64,000 bases of DNA from Serratia inhibens (GCF_003591175.1 NZ_QYYG01000006.1:62001-126000); one strand, 5' to 3'. Numbered from the stretch's first letter, positions 31,303-44,218 are shown. The notes: a model not told the origin generated them from the letters alone. Made by a program: numbers and translations.

Positions 31303-31398
31303 CGGCGGCGCAGATTCTCTATAATGGCGCGCGTTTTCCCCTGTTGCGCCCAAAGAAGTGCTGAAGTCAGTTGCTTCGAAGACGAGAGAACTTTGATT

Positions 31399-35289
<3,891 letters not shown>

Positions 35290-35310
35290 GCGGTCATCAC
35301 GCGGTAACGA

Positions 35311-35342
35311 AAGGGGGCGCAAGAGATTGCGCCCCCTTTTTA
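35311..35342 (+). terminator. purL terminator
   Basis: AAGGGGGCGCAA-GAGA-TTGCGCCCCCTT followed by TTT, a long stable stem. Confidence 0.93.
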
Positions 35343-35369
35343 CTTATTGCGCGGGTACCGGTTTGCCGC

Positions 35370-35387
35370 TGTCGGCATTTTGCGACA
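35370..35387 (+). promoter_or_regulatory. GlrR binding site 1 (glmY)
   Basis: TGTCGGCATTTTGCGACA fits the GlrR consensus TGTC-N10-GACA exactly. It is the most distal of three enhancer sites. Confidence 0.85.
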
Positions 35388-35401
35388 GGGCACCTTTTTC
35401 A

Positions 35402-35419
35402 TGTCTCTAAAAAGAGACA
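35402..35419 (+). promoter_or_regulatory. GlrR binding site 2 (glmY)
   Basis: TGTCTCTAAAAAGAGACA is an exact TGTC-N10-GACA with a nearly full dyad, 32 bp (three helical turns) from site 1. Confidence 0.88.
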
Positions 35420-35464
35420 CGTAACTTATTGATTTGTAATGGTGAAAAATTAATTGGCTTAAGT

Positions 35465-35482
35465 TGTCGGTTTTTGGCGACA
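35465..35482 (+). promoter_or_regulatory. GlrR binding site 3 (glmY)
   Basis: TGTCGGTTTTTGGCGACA is an exact TGTC-N10-GACA, 63 bp (six turns) from site 2 and about 125 bp upstream of the sigma-54 promoter. All three sites face the same side of the helix. Confidence 0.87.
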
Positions 35483-35589
35483 GGGTGGTTGTTTTTTCAA
35501 CGTCTCCCGACGAGGTAATTTGCGTTTATGGGCCATATTTTTATTTATTTACCAATATATTCAGTGTGTTAATAAATATGTTGAAAAGT

Positions 35590-35605
35590 TGGCACGCCAA
35601 GTGCA
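35590..35605 (+). promoter_or_regulatory. Sigma-54 promoter of glmY
   Basis: TGGCAC-GCCAA-GTGCA has GG at 35591-35592 and GC at 35603-35604 with ten bases between, one mismatch from TGGCAC-N5-TTGCA. It predicts transcription from 35616-35617, exactly where the sequence resembles the GlmY 5' end. Confidence 0.88.
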
Positions 35606-35616
35606 TTATTCTCCCC

Positions 35617-35825
35617 AGTTGCTCATTCAACTTTTTATGATGGCTCCGTATTTAGACGGAAAACTTGCCTCATAAGCCTCCGAATGATGCCAAAGAAATG
35701 GTGCCTATCGTCCAACCAAACCGATAACAGACGCGCAAGCGGCTTTATCAAGCATCGGGCGACACGTGGAGTGAGGCACCGCCTGTATCCAACTGTGATG
35801 AATGTTCATCAATCCCGGATACTTA
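35617..35825 (+). ncRNA. glmY: Small RNA GlmY
   Basis: GlmY is a decoy RNA that binds the adaptor RapZ, protects GlmZ from RNase E and so raises GlmS (glucosamine-6-phosphate synthase). The 5' end AGTTGCTCATTCAAC is like E. coli GlmY/GlmZ. A long stem (TTATGA 35635-35640 with TCATAA 35670-35675) and a second stem (GGTGCCT at 35700 with AGGCACC at 35774) follow. The place between purL and glrK is the conserved one. The 3' end is uncertain: a GTATCC...GGATAC hairpin (35785-35822) is the last structure, but no U-tract follows. E. coli GlmY is about 184 nt before processing. Confidence 0.85.
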
Positions 35826-35937
35826 TGGATGCTATTCGTCCTGTTCGATGCCAGCCTTGTGCTACATCACCCTGGGGACGAGATTCAAGGGCATCCACAC
35901 TTTCTTGCGATGGGGCAGTCCTGCCCCAGCGTCAAAT

Positions 35938-36063
35938 CCCCCTCATACTTGAAGCTGCATCTGTGTTGACTGCACTTGTGCGCCCCAGTCACTTACTTGA
36001 GTAAGCTCCAGGGGACTTACAAGCTTGTCGCCTTGATGCAACTCCAATTATTTTGGGTATATA
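35938..36063. repeat. ERIC element between glmY and glrK
   Basis: The central palindrome GCCCCAGTCACTTACTTGAG and TAAGCTCCAGGGGACT is the classic ERIC core. The right end is GGGTATA; the left end has partly decayed. About 126 bp, the normal ERIC size. It separates the glmY unit from the glrK leader. Confidence 0.88.
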
Positions 36064-36067
36064 CGAT

Positions 36068-36190
36068 ATGTCCAAACGCAAACTCCCTACCTACGGCACG
36101 CTTCCCTATATTTTCCTGACGCTTCGCCGAACGCCGGGCTTTCCTCTCACCGGTGACTCGGTTAGCATCGAAGCAGATGAGAGACAATGA
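36068..36190 (+). CDS. Possible 40-residue leader peptide before glrK
   Basis: An ATG just after the ERIC end opens 40 sense codons (MSKRKLPTYGTLPYIFLTLR start) and stops at 36188-36190, one base before the glrK ATG. The tight junction suggests translational coupling. However, no ribosome binding site precedes it and no family is recognised. It could be chance. Confidence 0.25.
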   Translation: MSKRKLPTYGTLPYIFLTLRRTPGFPLTGDSVSIEADERQ

Positions 36191-36191
36191 G

Positions 36192-37628
36192 ATGATTTCG
36201 TTGAAAAGATGGCGTTTATTCCCCCGCTCGCTGCGTCAGTTGGTCCTGATGGCGTTTCTGCTGGTGCTGCTGCCGCTGTTGGTGCTGGCTTATCAGGCTT
36301 ATCAAAGCCTGGATCATCTCAGCGCGCAGGCCGCGGACATCAACCGCACCACGCTGGTGGATGCACGGCGCAGCGAGGCGATGACCAGCGTGGCGCTGGA
36401 GATGGAGCGCAGCTATCGTCAGTATTGCGTGCTGGTGGATCCCACCCTGGAGCGGCTGTACCAAAATCAACGTAAACAGTATTCGCAGATGTTGGACGCC
36501 CATGCGCCGATCCTGCCGGATGAACGCTATTATCAAACGTTGCGCAGCCTGCTGACCCAACTGGCCGCGATTAAATGCCAGAGCAGCGGGCCGGACAAAC
36601 AGGCATCGACGCTGCTGGAGTCTTTCTCGCGTTCCAACGCCGAGATGGTGCAGGCCACCCGCGCGGTGGTGTTCTCGCGCGGGCAGCAGTTGCAGCAGGC
36701 GATTGCCGAACGCGGCCAGTTCTTCGGCTGGCAGGCGCTGATGCTGTTTCTGGTCAGCGTGCTGCTGGTGGTGCTCTTCACCCGCATGATTATCGGCCCG
36801 GTGAAAGCGGTGGAGCGCATGATCAACCGTCTGGGGGAAGGGCGGGCGCTGGGCAGCGCCGAGTCGTTTAAAGGCCCGCGTGAGTTGCGTTCGTTGGCGC
36901 AACGCATTATCTGGCTGAGCGAGCGCCTGGCGTGGCTGGAGTCGCAGCGGCATGAGTTTCTGCGCCATATCTCGCATGAATTGAAGACGCCGTTGGCCAG
37001 CATGCGCGAGGGGACTGAGCTGTTGGCCGACGAAGTGGCCGGCCCGCTGACCTCCGATCAGAAAGAGGTCGTGGCCATTCTCGACGGCAGCAGCCGCCAC
37101 CTGCAGCAACTGATCGAGCAACTGCTGGATTATAACCGTAAACTGGCCGATGGCCCGGCGGAGCATGAGAATGTCGAGCTGCGCGATATGGTTGAGTTGG
37201 TGGTCGCCGCGCACAGTTTGCCGGCCAGGGCCAAAATGATCCGCACCGAGATCAAATTGGATGCGGAAATCTGTTGGGCAGAGCCTACGCTTTTAATGCG
37301 CGTGCTGGATAATCTCTACTCCAATGCGGTGCACTACGGCAAGGAATCCGGTAACATTTGGATCCGCAGCCGTCAGGTTGGGCAACGGGTGCAGATTGAT
37401 GTCGCCAACAGCGGCACGCCAATCCCCGAGGCTGAACAAACCATGATTTTCGAGCCTTTTTTCCAGGGTAGCCACCAGCGAAAAGGGGCAGTAAAAGGAA
37501 GCGGTCTGGGGTTGAGCATCGCTCAGGATTGTATTCGCCGGATGCGCGGTGAGTTGCAGCTGGTCGAAGTCGCCGGCGCAGACGTCTGCTTCCGCATTGA
37601 ATTGCCATTAACCGCCGAGAATGAATAA
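36192..37628 (+). CDS. glrK: Sensor histidine kinase GlrK (QseE)
   Basis: Inner membrane kinase that phosphorylates GlrR in response to envelope or host signals. Two membrane helices (about 14-33 and 180-200) flank a periplasmic domain of about 145 residues. A HAMP domain, the H-box FLRHISHELKTPLASMREG (His262) and an ATPase domain (FEPFFQGSHQ, GSGLGLSIA) follow. The start MISLKRWRLFPRSLRQLV at 36192 gives 478 residues (E. coli 475). It is first in glrK-qseG-glrR. Confidence 0.95.
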   Translation: MISLKRWRLFPRSLRQLVLMAFLLVLLPLLVLAYQAYQSLDHLSAQAADINRTTLVDARRSEAMTSVALEMERSYRQYCVLVDPTLERLYQNQRKQYSQMLDAHAPILPDERYYQTLRSLLTQLAAIKCQSSGPDKQASTLLESFSRSNAEMVQATRAVVFSRGQQLQQAIAERGQFFGWQALMLFLVSVLLVVLFTRMIIGPVKAVERMINRLGEGRALGSAESFKGPRELRSLAQRIIWLSERLAWLESQRHEFLRHISHELKTPLASMREGTELLADEVAGPLTSDQKEVVAILDGSSRHLQQLIEQLLDYNRKLADGPAEHENVELRDMVELVVAAHSLPARAKMIRTEIKLDAEICWAEPTLLMRVLDNLYSNAVHYGKESGNIWIRSRQVGQRVQIDVANSGTPIPEAEQTMIFEPFFQGSHQRKGAVKGSGLGLSIAQDCIRRMRGELQLVEVAGADVCFRIELPLTAENE

Positions 37629-37631
37629 ATA

Positions 37632-38504
37632 ATGTACACATGGTCTAAACGCCTTCGTCTATCGCAGACCGAACGTTCACCGCGTGCCACGCAGAGCGCG
37701 CCACTCGGCAAGCGTCGTTTTTCCTTTTTAGGCAGCGTCCTTTGCGTGCCGTTTTTGCTGGCAGGCTGCGTCGATCGCGCGGTCAGCAGCGGCCTGAGTC
37801 AGCAGCAGCAGGAAGCGATCCCGGACACCAAAGTGGTGGATTACCGCATCGCGGCCTGCGATACCCTGTGGCAGCTCGACGACAAAGACGCGCTGAATAA
37901 TTCACTTTACTGGCTGCGCGCGATGGATTGTGCCGATCGCGTTGGATCGACCCAGGCGCGCTCGCTGGCGAAAACCCTGCCTGGCGACAGCTGGGACGGC
38001 ATTTTCAAGCAAAGCATTCTGCTGGGTAGCGCCGAGCCGACGTCGGGCGAACGTCGCCAGATGATCGACCGTCTGAACAGTTACCGCCTGGCGTTCCCAA
38101 GCTCCTTGCGTCCGTTGCTGCAATTATGGCGCCAGCAGCAGGTTCTGCAGATCGCCTTGTTCGATGAAAAGGCACGCTATCAGCACCTGCAGGAAAGCTC
38201 GGACAGCCAGATAGATACGCTGCGTCAGAGCCAGATCCGTTTGCAGGCCCAGTTACAGGATACCTCGCGCAAGCTGGAGAATCTGACCGATATCGAACGT
38301 CAGCTCTCTTCGCGCAAGCAGCTACAGGGCGAAATCCCGGATAACGGCGCGACACAGCAAAAAACCGACGCCGCAGATAAAAATGCCGCGTCGGGCAAGG
38401 CCGCAGAACCGGAAGCCGAACCGGAAAAGGGCACCGCCCTGCCGGTGGATCCGGAAGATACCTACGCGCCGCCCCCCGCCAACAAGGAGTCTCACGCGCG
38501 ATGA
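37632..38504 (+). CDS. qseG: Outer membrane lipoprotein QseG
   Basis: Two-component accessory lipoprotein; in E. coli it contacts the periplasmic part of GlrK and tunes its activity. The lipobox LLAGC puts the lipidated cysteine at about residue 46 after a long n-region. A helical QseG domain and a coiled coil (about 175-225, QSQIRLQAQLQDTSRKLENL) follow. The tail is acidic and Ala/Glu/Pro-rich. The start of the lipoprotein may be later than 37632. It overlaps glrR by 4 bp (ATGA). Confidence 0.9.
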   Translation: MYTWSKRLRLSQTERSPRATQSAPLGKRRFSFLGSVLCVPFLLAGCVDRAVSSGLSQQQQEAIPDTKVVDYRIAACDTLWQLDDKDALNNSLYWLRAMDCADRVGSTQARSLAKTLPGDSWDGIFKQSILLGSAEPTSGERRQMIDRLNSYRLAFPSSLRPLLQLWRQQQVLQIALFDEKARYQHLQESSDSQIDTLRQSQIRLQAQLQDTSRKLENLTDIERQLSSRKQLQGEIPDNGATQQKTDAADKNAASGKAAEPEAEPEKGTALPVDPEDTYAPPPANKESHAR

Positions 38505-39838
38505 CAGCACGCAAACCGGCCAATTTGTTATTGGTTGACGACGATCCCAGCCTGCTCAAGCTGTTGGGTATGCGCCTGACCAGCGAAGGTTTTCATGTCA
38601 CCACCGCCGAAAGCGGCCAGGAAGCGCTGCGCCTGTTGGGGCGCGAGCAGATTGATCTGGTGATCAGCGATCTGCGGATGGACGAAATGGACGGCATGGC
38701 ACTGTTTGCCGAAATTCAAAAGCATCAGCCTGGCATGCCGGTGATCATTCTTACCGCCCATGGTTCGATCCCGGATGCGGTAGCCGCCACCCAGCAGGGC
38801 GTGTTCAGCTTCCTCACCAAACCTGTGGATCGCGATGCGCTGTACAAGGCCATTGATGAAGCGCTGTCGCTTTCGCTGCCGGCCGGTGATGACAGCTGGC
38901 GCGAAGATATCGTTACTCGCAGCCCGATTATGCTGCGCCTGCTGGAGCAGGCGAAAATGGTGGCGCAGTCCGACGTCAGCGTGCTGATCAACGGCCACAG
39001 CGGCACCGGTAAAGAAGTGTTGGCTCAGGCTATCCACGGCGCCAGTCCACGCGGCAAGAAAGCCTTTATCGCCATTAACTGCGGTGCCTTGCCGGAACAA
39101 CTGCTGGAGTCTGAGCTGTTCGGTCACGCCAAAGGGGCGTTTACCGGCGCGGTCAGCAGCCGTGAAGGGCTGTTCCAGGCGGCGGCGGGCGGCACGCTGT
39201 TTCTCGATGAGATCGGCGATATGCCGCTGTCGTTACAGGTCAAGCTGCTGCGCGTGTTGCAGGAGCGCAAGGTGCGTCCGTTGGGCAGCAACCGCGATCT
39301 GGACATCGACGTACGGATTATTTCCGCCACCCACCGTGACCTGCAAAAGGCAATGGCGAAAAACGAGTTCCGCGAAGATCTCTATTACCGCCTGAACGTG
39401 GTGAACCTGAAGATCCCTGCGCTGAATGAACGGGCTGAAGACATCCCGTTGCTGGCCAATCATCTGCTGCGTGAATCCGCCAAGCGCCACAAGCCGTTTG
39501 TCCGCAGCTTTTCTTCCGACGCCATGAAACGCCTGATGACCGCCACCTGGCCGGGCAACGTGCGTCAACTGGTGAACGTGATCGAACAGTGCGTGGCGTT
39601 GACGTCCGCGCCGGTGATCAGCGAAGCGCTGGTGGAGCAGGCGCTGGAAGGGGAAAATACCGCGTTGCCGACCTTCGTCGAGGCGCGTAATCAGTTTGAA
39701 TTGCACTATCTGCGCAAGCTGCTGCAGATCACCAAGGGTAACGTAACCCAGGCCGCGCGCATGGCGGGACGCAACCGTACCGAGTTTTATAAATTGCTGT
39801 CGCGCCATGAATTGGACGCCAACGATTTTAAAGAATGA
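38501..39838 (+). CDS. glrR: Sigma-54-dependent response regulator GlrR (QseF)
   Basis: NtrC-family activator of glmY. The receiver domain has acidic pocket DDD at 13-15 and phospho-acceptor Asp57 (VISDLRMDEMDG). The AAA+ domain has GHSGTGKE and GAFTGA, the loop that contacts sigma-54. The C-terminal Fis-type helix-turn-helix (NVTQAARMAGRNRTEFYKLL) binds DNA. The length is 445 residues (E. coli 444). The exact sites at 35370-35482 are its expected targets. Confidence 0.96.
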   Translation: MTARKPANLLLVDDDPSLLKLLGMRLTSEGFHVTTAESGQEALRLLGREQIDLVISDLRMDEMDGMALFAEIQKHQPGMPVIILTAHGSIPDAVAATQQGVFSFLTKPVDRDALYKAIDEALSLSLPAGDDSWREDIVTRSPIMLRLLEQAKMVAQSDVSVLINGHSGTGKEVLAQAIHGASPRGKKAFIAINCGALPEQLLESELFGHAKGAFTGAVSSREGLFQAAAGGTLFLDEIGDMPLSLQVKLLRVLQERKVRPLGSNRDLDIDVRIISATHRDLQKAMAKNEFREDLYYRLNVVNLKIPALNERAEDIPLLANHLLRESAKRHKPFVRSFSSDAMKRLMTATWPGNVRQLVNVIEQCVALTSAPVISEALVEQALEGENTALPTFVEARNQFELHYLRKLLQITKGNVTQAARMAGRNRTEFYKLLSRHELDANDFKE

Positions 39839-39967
39839 TGTTTTCCGTCAGGGCCTGCGAATGCAGGTTCTCAACAAACGCGGCGGAATGATTTACACTC
39901 CGTTCTCTTTGTCGTGGCATGACCGGGCGTAGAGAACCATGGAACGTATTGAGCAGGATCCTAAACA

Positions 39968-41590
39968 ATGAGCAGATCACTTTCCATCGCATTGGCCCAG
40001 CTGAATTTGCTGGTCGGCGACATTGAAGGCAACACGGAACGCATGTTGCAAACCGTGCAAGAGCAGCAGAAGGCGGGAGCCGATCTGGTCATGTTCACCG
40101 AGCTGGCGCTGTCCGGTTATCCGCCGGAAGACCTGCTGTATCGCGACGACTTCTACCAGCGTTGTGACGCGCAGCTCCAGCGTCTGCAACAGGCGTCCAC
40201 CGATGTGGCGATCCTGGTCGGCCACCCGTGGCGCGAAGGCGACAAGCTGTATAACGCGTTGTCGCTGTTCTCTGAAGGACAACTGTCGGCGCGCTATTTC
40301 AAGCAACAGCTGCCGAACTACGGCGTCTTCGATGAGAAACGCTACTTCCACGCCGGCAACGATACCTGCGTGGTAGATCTGAAAGGCTATCGTCTGGGCT
40401 TGCTGATTTGCGAAGATCTGTGGTTCCCGGAGCCGGTCGATGCTGCCAGAGCCGCCGGCGCCGAAATGATTTTGTCGATCAACGCCTCGCCGTACAATCG
40501 CGAGAAGCCGTATATCCGCAAGACGCTGATGGCCGGCCATTGCCAGCGCACCCACCTGCCGCTGGTGTATCTGAACCAGATCGGCGGGCAGGATGAATTG
40601 ATTTTTGACGGTTGCTCGAAGGTGTTCGACGCGGCCGGCAACATGACCCACCGCCTGGCGGCGTTCGCCGAGCAGGTTACCCTGCTGGAGTTCGATGATC
40701 TGGACGTGGTGCCGATGACTGACCCGGCCGCAGAGTTGCCGCAGTTGGCGCAGGTCTATGAAGCGCTGGTGCTGGCGGTGCGCGATTACGTGACCAAAAA
40801 CGGTTTCAAGGGCGCGGTGTTGGGGCTGTCCGGCGGTATCGACTCGGCGCTGACGCTGGCGATTGCCGTCGATGCTCTGGGCAAAGACAAGGTGCAGGCG
40901 CTGATGATGCCGTTCCGCTACACCGCGGATATCAGCATCGCCGACGCCAAAGAAGAGGCCGAAATTCTCGGCGTCGAGTTCGATATCGTCTCCATCGAAC
41001 CTATGTTCGACGCCTTTATGGGCCAGCTGACGCCGATGTTCGCCGGTACCGAACGCGACACCACCGAAGAAAACCTGCAGGCGCGCTGCCGCGGCGTGGT
41101 ACTGATGGCGCTGTCCAACAAGCGTCGCAGCATCGTGCTGACCACCGGTAACAAAAGCGAGATGGCCGTAGGCTACGCCACGCTGTATGGTGATATGGCC
41201 GGTGGTTTTGACGTACTGAAAGACGTGCCGAAAACGCTGGTGTTCAAACTGTCCGAATACCGCAATACCGTCTCCTACGTGATCCCGCAGCGCGTGATCG
41301 ATCGTCCGCCGTCCGCCGAGCTGGCACCGGATCAGGTCGATCAGGACAGCCTGCCGCCGTACGACATTCTGGATGCGATTCTGGAAGGTTATGTCGAACA
41401 CGATAAGTCGGTTGCCGATCTGGTGACAGAAGGTTTTGACGAGGCGATCGTGCGCAAGGTTATCCGCCTGGTGGACATCAACGAATACAAGCGGCGTCAG
41501 GCCGCCGTCGGGCCGCGCATCACCGCCCGCAATTTCGGCAAAGACCGCCGCTACCCAATCACATCCGGCTTTGGCCGCAAAAATTGGTAA
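39968..41590 (+). CDS. nadE: Glutamine-dependent NAD(+) synthetase
   Basis: Two-domain enzyme of 540 residues that makes NAD from deamido-NAD with glutamine as nitrogen source. The N-terminal nitrilase-type amidase has Glu45 (FTELALSGYPPED), a Lys in YFKQQLPNYGVFDEKRYF and the Cys nucleophile in LLICEDLW. The C-terminal NAD synthase has the PP-loop LGLSGGIDSALTLA. E. coli uses a short ammonia-dependent NadE at a different locus. The start at 39968 overlaps the stop of a 10-codon open frame (39939-39971). It is followed after 13 bp by glnB. Confidence 0.95.
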   Translation: MSRSLSIALAQLNLLVGDIEGNTERMLQTVQEQQKAGADLVMFTELALSGYPPEDLLYRDDFYQRCDAQLQRLQQASTDVAILVGHPWREGDKLYNALSLFSEGQLSARYFKQQLPNYGVFDEKRYFHAGNDTCVVDLKGYRLGLLICEDLWFPEPVDAARAAGAEMILSINASPYNREKPYIRKTLMAGHCQRTHLPLVYLNQIGGQDELIFDGCSKVFDAAGNMTHRLAAFAEQVTLLEFDDLDVVPMTDPAAELPQLAQVYEALVLAVRDYVTKNGFKGAVLGLSGGIDSALTLAIAVDALGKDKVQALMMPFRYTADISIADAKEEAEILGVEFDIVSIEPMFDAFMGQLTPMFAGTERDTTEENLQARCRGVVLMALSNKRRSIVLTTGNKSEMAVGYATLYGDMAGGFDVLKDVPKTLVFKLSEYRNTVSYVIPQRVIDRPPSAELAPDQVDQDSLPPYDILDAILEGYVEHDKSVADLVTEGFDEAIVRKVIRLVDINEYKRRQAAVGPRITARNFGKDRRYPITSGFGRKNW

Positions 41591-41594
41591 TTAA

Positions 41595-41942
<348 letters not shown>

Positions 41943-41950
41943 TGACGTAT

Positions 41951-41977
41951 GGGCGCAGCATGCTGCGCCCTTGTTGT
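41951..41977 (+). terminator. Probable glnB terminator
   Basis: GGGCGCAGCATGCTGCGCCC is a perfect palindrome nine bases after the glnB stop, followed by TTGTTGT. The U-tract is imperfect. Confidence 0.7.
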
Positions 41978-42101
41978 ATCCGGCGTTCAGCCACCCCCTC
42001 CGATTTTCTAATGCCGGCGTTCTAAAAAAGCGAAGGCTATCGCGTTGTTAACTCATTTATCGATCTTTTTCCGGCAGCGCTCTACATACTTTATGGTGGA
42101 G

Positions 42102-42221
42102 TTGATGCTGGTGAGCGAAATGCCGCACGGCGGCCAGAAGCTGTCGGGCTACGGCAAAGGTATGTCTATGTACGGGCTGGAGGACTACACCGCGATCCGG
42201 TATCTGATGTTTACACATTGA
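42102..42221 (+). pseudogene. Remnant of 4-aminobutyraldehyde dehydrogenase (C-terminal end)
   Basis: One frame reads MLVSEMPHGGQKLSGYGKGM and on to YGLEDYTAIRYLMFTH before the TGA at 42219-42221. This is the C-terminal end of PatD/YdcW-type aminobutyraldehyde dehydrogenases (E. coli: SEMPHGGQKLSGYGKDMSLYG...). The upstream 430 codons are missing: the same frame before 42102 shows no family resemblance. Only about 39 codons survive, so the gene is dead. It lies in the same orientation as, and just before, the spermidine dehydrogenase gene. Confidence 0.82.
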
Positions 42222-42254
42222 TTTTACTGTATTTGTCTTCACAATAGCGCACCT

Positions 42255-42280
42255 TCAGACCGGTTTCGACCGGTCTGATT
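42255..42280 (+). terminator. Tetraloop hairpin before spermidine dehydrogenase gene
   Basis: TCAGACCGGT-TTCG-ACCGGTCTGA is a perfect 10-bp stem with a UUCG loop, then TTGAT. It is probably the terminator of the lost aldehyde dehydrogenase gene, or a leader hairpin of the next gene, which starts 30 bp further on. Confidence 0.6.
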
Positions 42281-42307
42281 GATAATAAGAATTGAAAGGA
42301 AGCCAAT

Positions 42308-44218
42308 ATGGGTATCACCAGACGCGATTTTCTCAACGGGGTGGCGCTCACCATCGCCGCCGGGCTGACGCCGTTGCAAATTCTGCGCGCGTCACCGCAA
42401 ACCGCCAATCAAACCCTGTACTACCCGCCGGCGCTGACCGGGCTGCGCGGTAACCATCCGGGATCCTTCGAGCATGCGCACCAGTTGGGGCGCGACGGCA
42501 AGGCATTCGATTTCGGCAGCGTACCCGCCACGGAAGAGTTTGACCTGATCGTGGTCGGGGCGGGCATCAGCGGGTTGGCCGCCGCCTGCTTCTGGCAGCA
42601 GATGAAGGGCGCTCAGCAGCGTATTTTACTGATCGACAACCACGATGACTTTGGCGGCCACGCCAAGCGCAATGAATTCAGCAGCGAAAGCGGCACTATT
42701 CTCGGCTATGGCGGCAGCGAATCGCTGCAGTCGCCACGTTCGAACTTCAGCCCGGTGGCGATGGGGCTGCTGCAAAAGCTCGGCGTCAGCATCGACAACC
42801 TGGAAAAGGCGTTCGATAAAACCTTCTACCCGGATCTGAACCTGAGCCGCGGCGTCTATTTCGATCGTAAAAACTTCGGCGTCGACAAAGTGGTGAATGG
42901 CGATCCCGGGCGCATGGTGGCGGATGATATTCCGCATGATCGGCTTAATGGCCGCACCTACGAAGCTTTTATCGGCGATTTCCCGCTGCCGGAAAGTGAC
43001 CGACAGGCGCTGATTGCGCTGCATACGCTAGACAAGGATTATCTGCCGGAGCTGACTCAGGAACAAAAGGGCGCATGGCTCGACAAGCACAGTTATACCC
43101 AGTTCCTGCGTGAAAAGGTCGGCCTGAGCGAAATGGCTATCCGTTATTTCCAGCAGACCACCAGCGATTTCCAGGCGGTGGGCATTGACGCCACCTCGTG
43201 CAGCGATGCGCGCATCTGCGATCTGCCCGGCCTGAACGGCATGAACCTGCCGCCGCTGGATGAGGAGTCGCAGGCGGATCTCGAGGATCCTTACGTGTTC
43301 CACTTCCCGGATGGCAACGCCACGCTGGCGCGCCTGATGGTGCGTCATCTGATCCCGGACGTGGCGTCGGGCGGCAAGGATATGAACGACATCGTGCTGG
43401 CGAAGTTCGACTACAGCCGGCTCGATCGGCCGGAATCGCCGGTCAAACTGCGCCTGAACAGCACCGGCCTGCATGCGGCTAACGTTGGCGACAAGGTTGA
43501 AGTGACCTATATGAGCGGCGATAAAATGACCAAGGTGCGCGCCGGGCAGGTGGTGATGGCCGGTTACAACATGATGATCCCGTATCTGGTGCCGGAAATG
43601 TCGCATGAGCAGCAAGAGGCGCTGAAGCAGAACGTGAAATCACCGCTGGTGTACAGCAAAGTGGTGATCCGCAACTGGCAGCCGTTTATCAAGCTGGGCG
43701 TGCATGAGGTGTATTCGCCGACCGCGCCTTATTGCCGCGTGAAGCTGGATTATCCGGTGAGCATGGGCGGTTATGAGCATCCTCGCGACCCGAATCAACC
43801 GATCGGCCTGCACATGGTGTATGTGCCGACGCTGGCGGGCAGCGGGCTGAGCCCGCGCGAACAGTCGCGCAAAGGCCGTGCCTTGCTGCTGGGCACGCCG
43901 TTTGAGGTGCATGAGCAGATGATCCGCGAACAGTTGCAGGGCATGTTGGGTTCCGCCGGTTTCGACCATCAGCGCGATATTCAGGCGATCACCGTTAACC
44001 GCTGGTCGCACGGCTATTCCTACTTCCTCAATGGGCTGTTTGATGATGAAGACGAGGCGAAAAAAATCATTGAGACGGCACGTAAGCCGATAGGCAAGAT
44101 TGTCATCGCCAACTCGGATTCGGACTGGAGCCCGTACGCCAACTCGGCAATCGATCAGGCATGGCGCGCGGTCAATGAACTGGCCTTCGGTCAGGCGGCC
44201 GCCAGGGAGGGAATATGA
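42308..44218 (+). CDS. spdH: Spermidine dehydrogenase (FAD-dependent, Tat-exported)
   Basis: Predicted periplasmic flavoprotein of 636 residues. A twin-arginine signal (TRRDFLNG, residues 4-11) is followed by a hydrophobic stretch. The FAD dinucleotide fold IVVGAGISGLAAACFW has GxGxxG at 84-89, and DNHDDFGGHAKRNEF is the following conserved block. I identify it with the spermidine dehydrogenase family of Serratia and Pseudomonas, which splits spermidine to 1,3-diaminopropane and 4-aminobutyraldehyde; the Serratia enzyme is known to hold FAD and heme. The name rests on recognition plus context: a cytochrome c gene overlaps its end, and an aminobutyraldehyde dehydrogenase remnant precedes it. 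AAGGAAGCC precedes the start. Confidence 0.8.
   Translation: MGITRRDFLNGVALTIAAGLTPLQILRASPQTANQTLYYPPALTGLRGNHPGSFEHAHQLGRDGKAFDFGSVPATEEFDLIVVGAGISGLAAACFWQQMKGAQQRILLIDNHDDFGGHAKRNEFSSESGTILGYGGSESLQSPRSNFSPVAMGLLQKLGVSIDNLEKAFDKTFYPDLNLSRGVYFDRKNFGVDKVVNGDPGRMVADDIPHDRLNGRTYEAFIGDFPLPESDRQALIALHTLDKDYLPELTQEQKGAWLDKHSYTQFLREKVGLSEMAIRYFQQTTSDFQAVGIDATSCSDARICDLPGLNGMNLPPLDEESQADLEDPYVFHFPDGNATLARLMVRHLIPDVASGGKDMNDIVLAKFDYSRLDRPESPVKLRLNSTGLHAANVGDKVEVTYMSGDKMTKVRAGQVVMAGYNMMIPYLVPEMSHEQQEALKQNVKSPLVYSKVVIRNWQPFIKLGVHEVYSPTAPYCRVKLDYPVSMGGYEHPRDPNQPIGLHMVYVPTLAGSGLSPREQSRKGRALLLGTPFEVHEQMIREQLQGMLGSAGFDHQRDIQAITVNRWSHGYSYFLNGLFDDEDEAKKIIETARKPIGKIVIANSDSDWSPYANSAIDQAWRAVNELAFGQAAAREGI

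Larger units (their letters stand above)
35290..36191. other. purL/glrK intergenic region
   Basis: This 902-bp region without a large gene contains, in order: the purL terminator, three GlrR sites, a sigma-54 promoter, the glmY small RNA gene, a short G/C hairpin at 35911-35928, an ERIC element, and a 40-codon open frame that ends next to glrK. Each is listed separately. Confidence 0.8.

Noticed and set aside
35911..35928. TGGGGCAG-TC-CTGCCCCA as the GlmY terminator
   Set aside because: It is about 295 nt from the start, too far for GlmY; the loop is only two bases and there is no U-tract.
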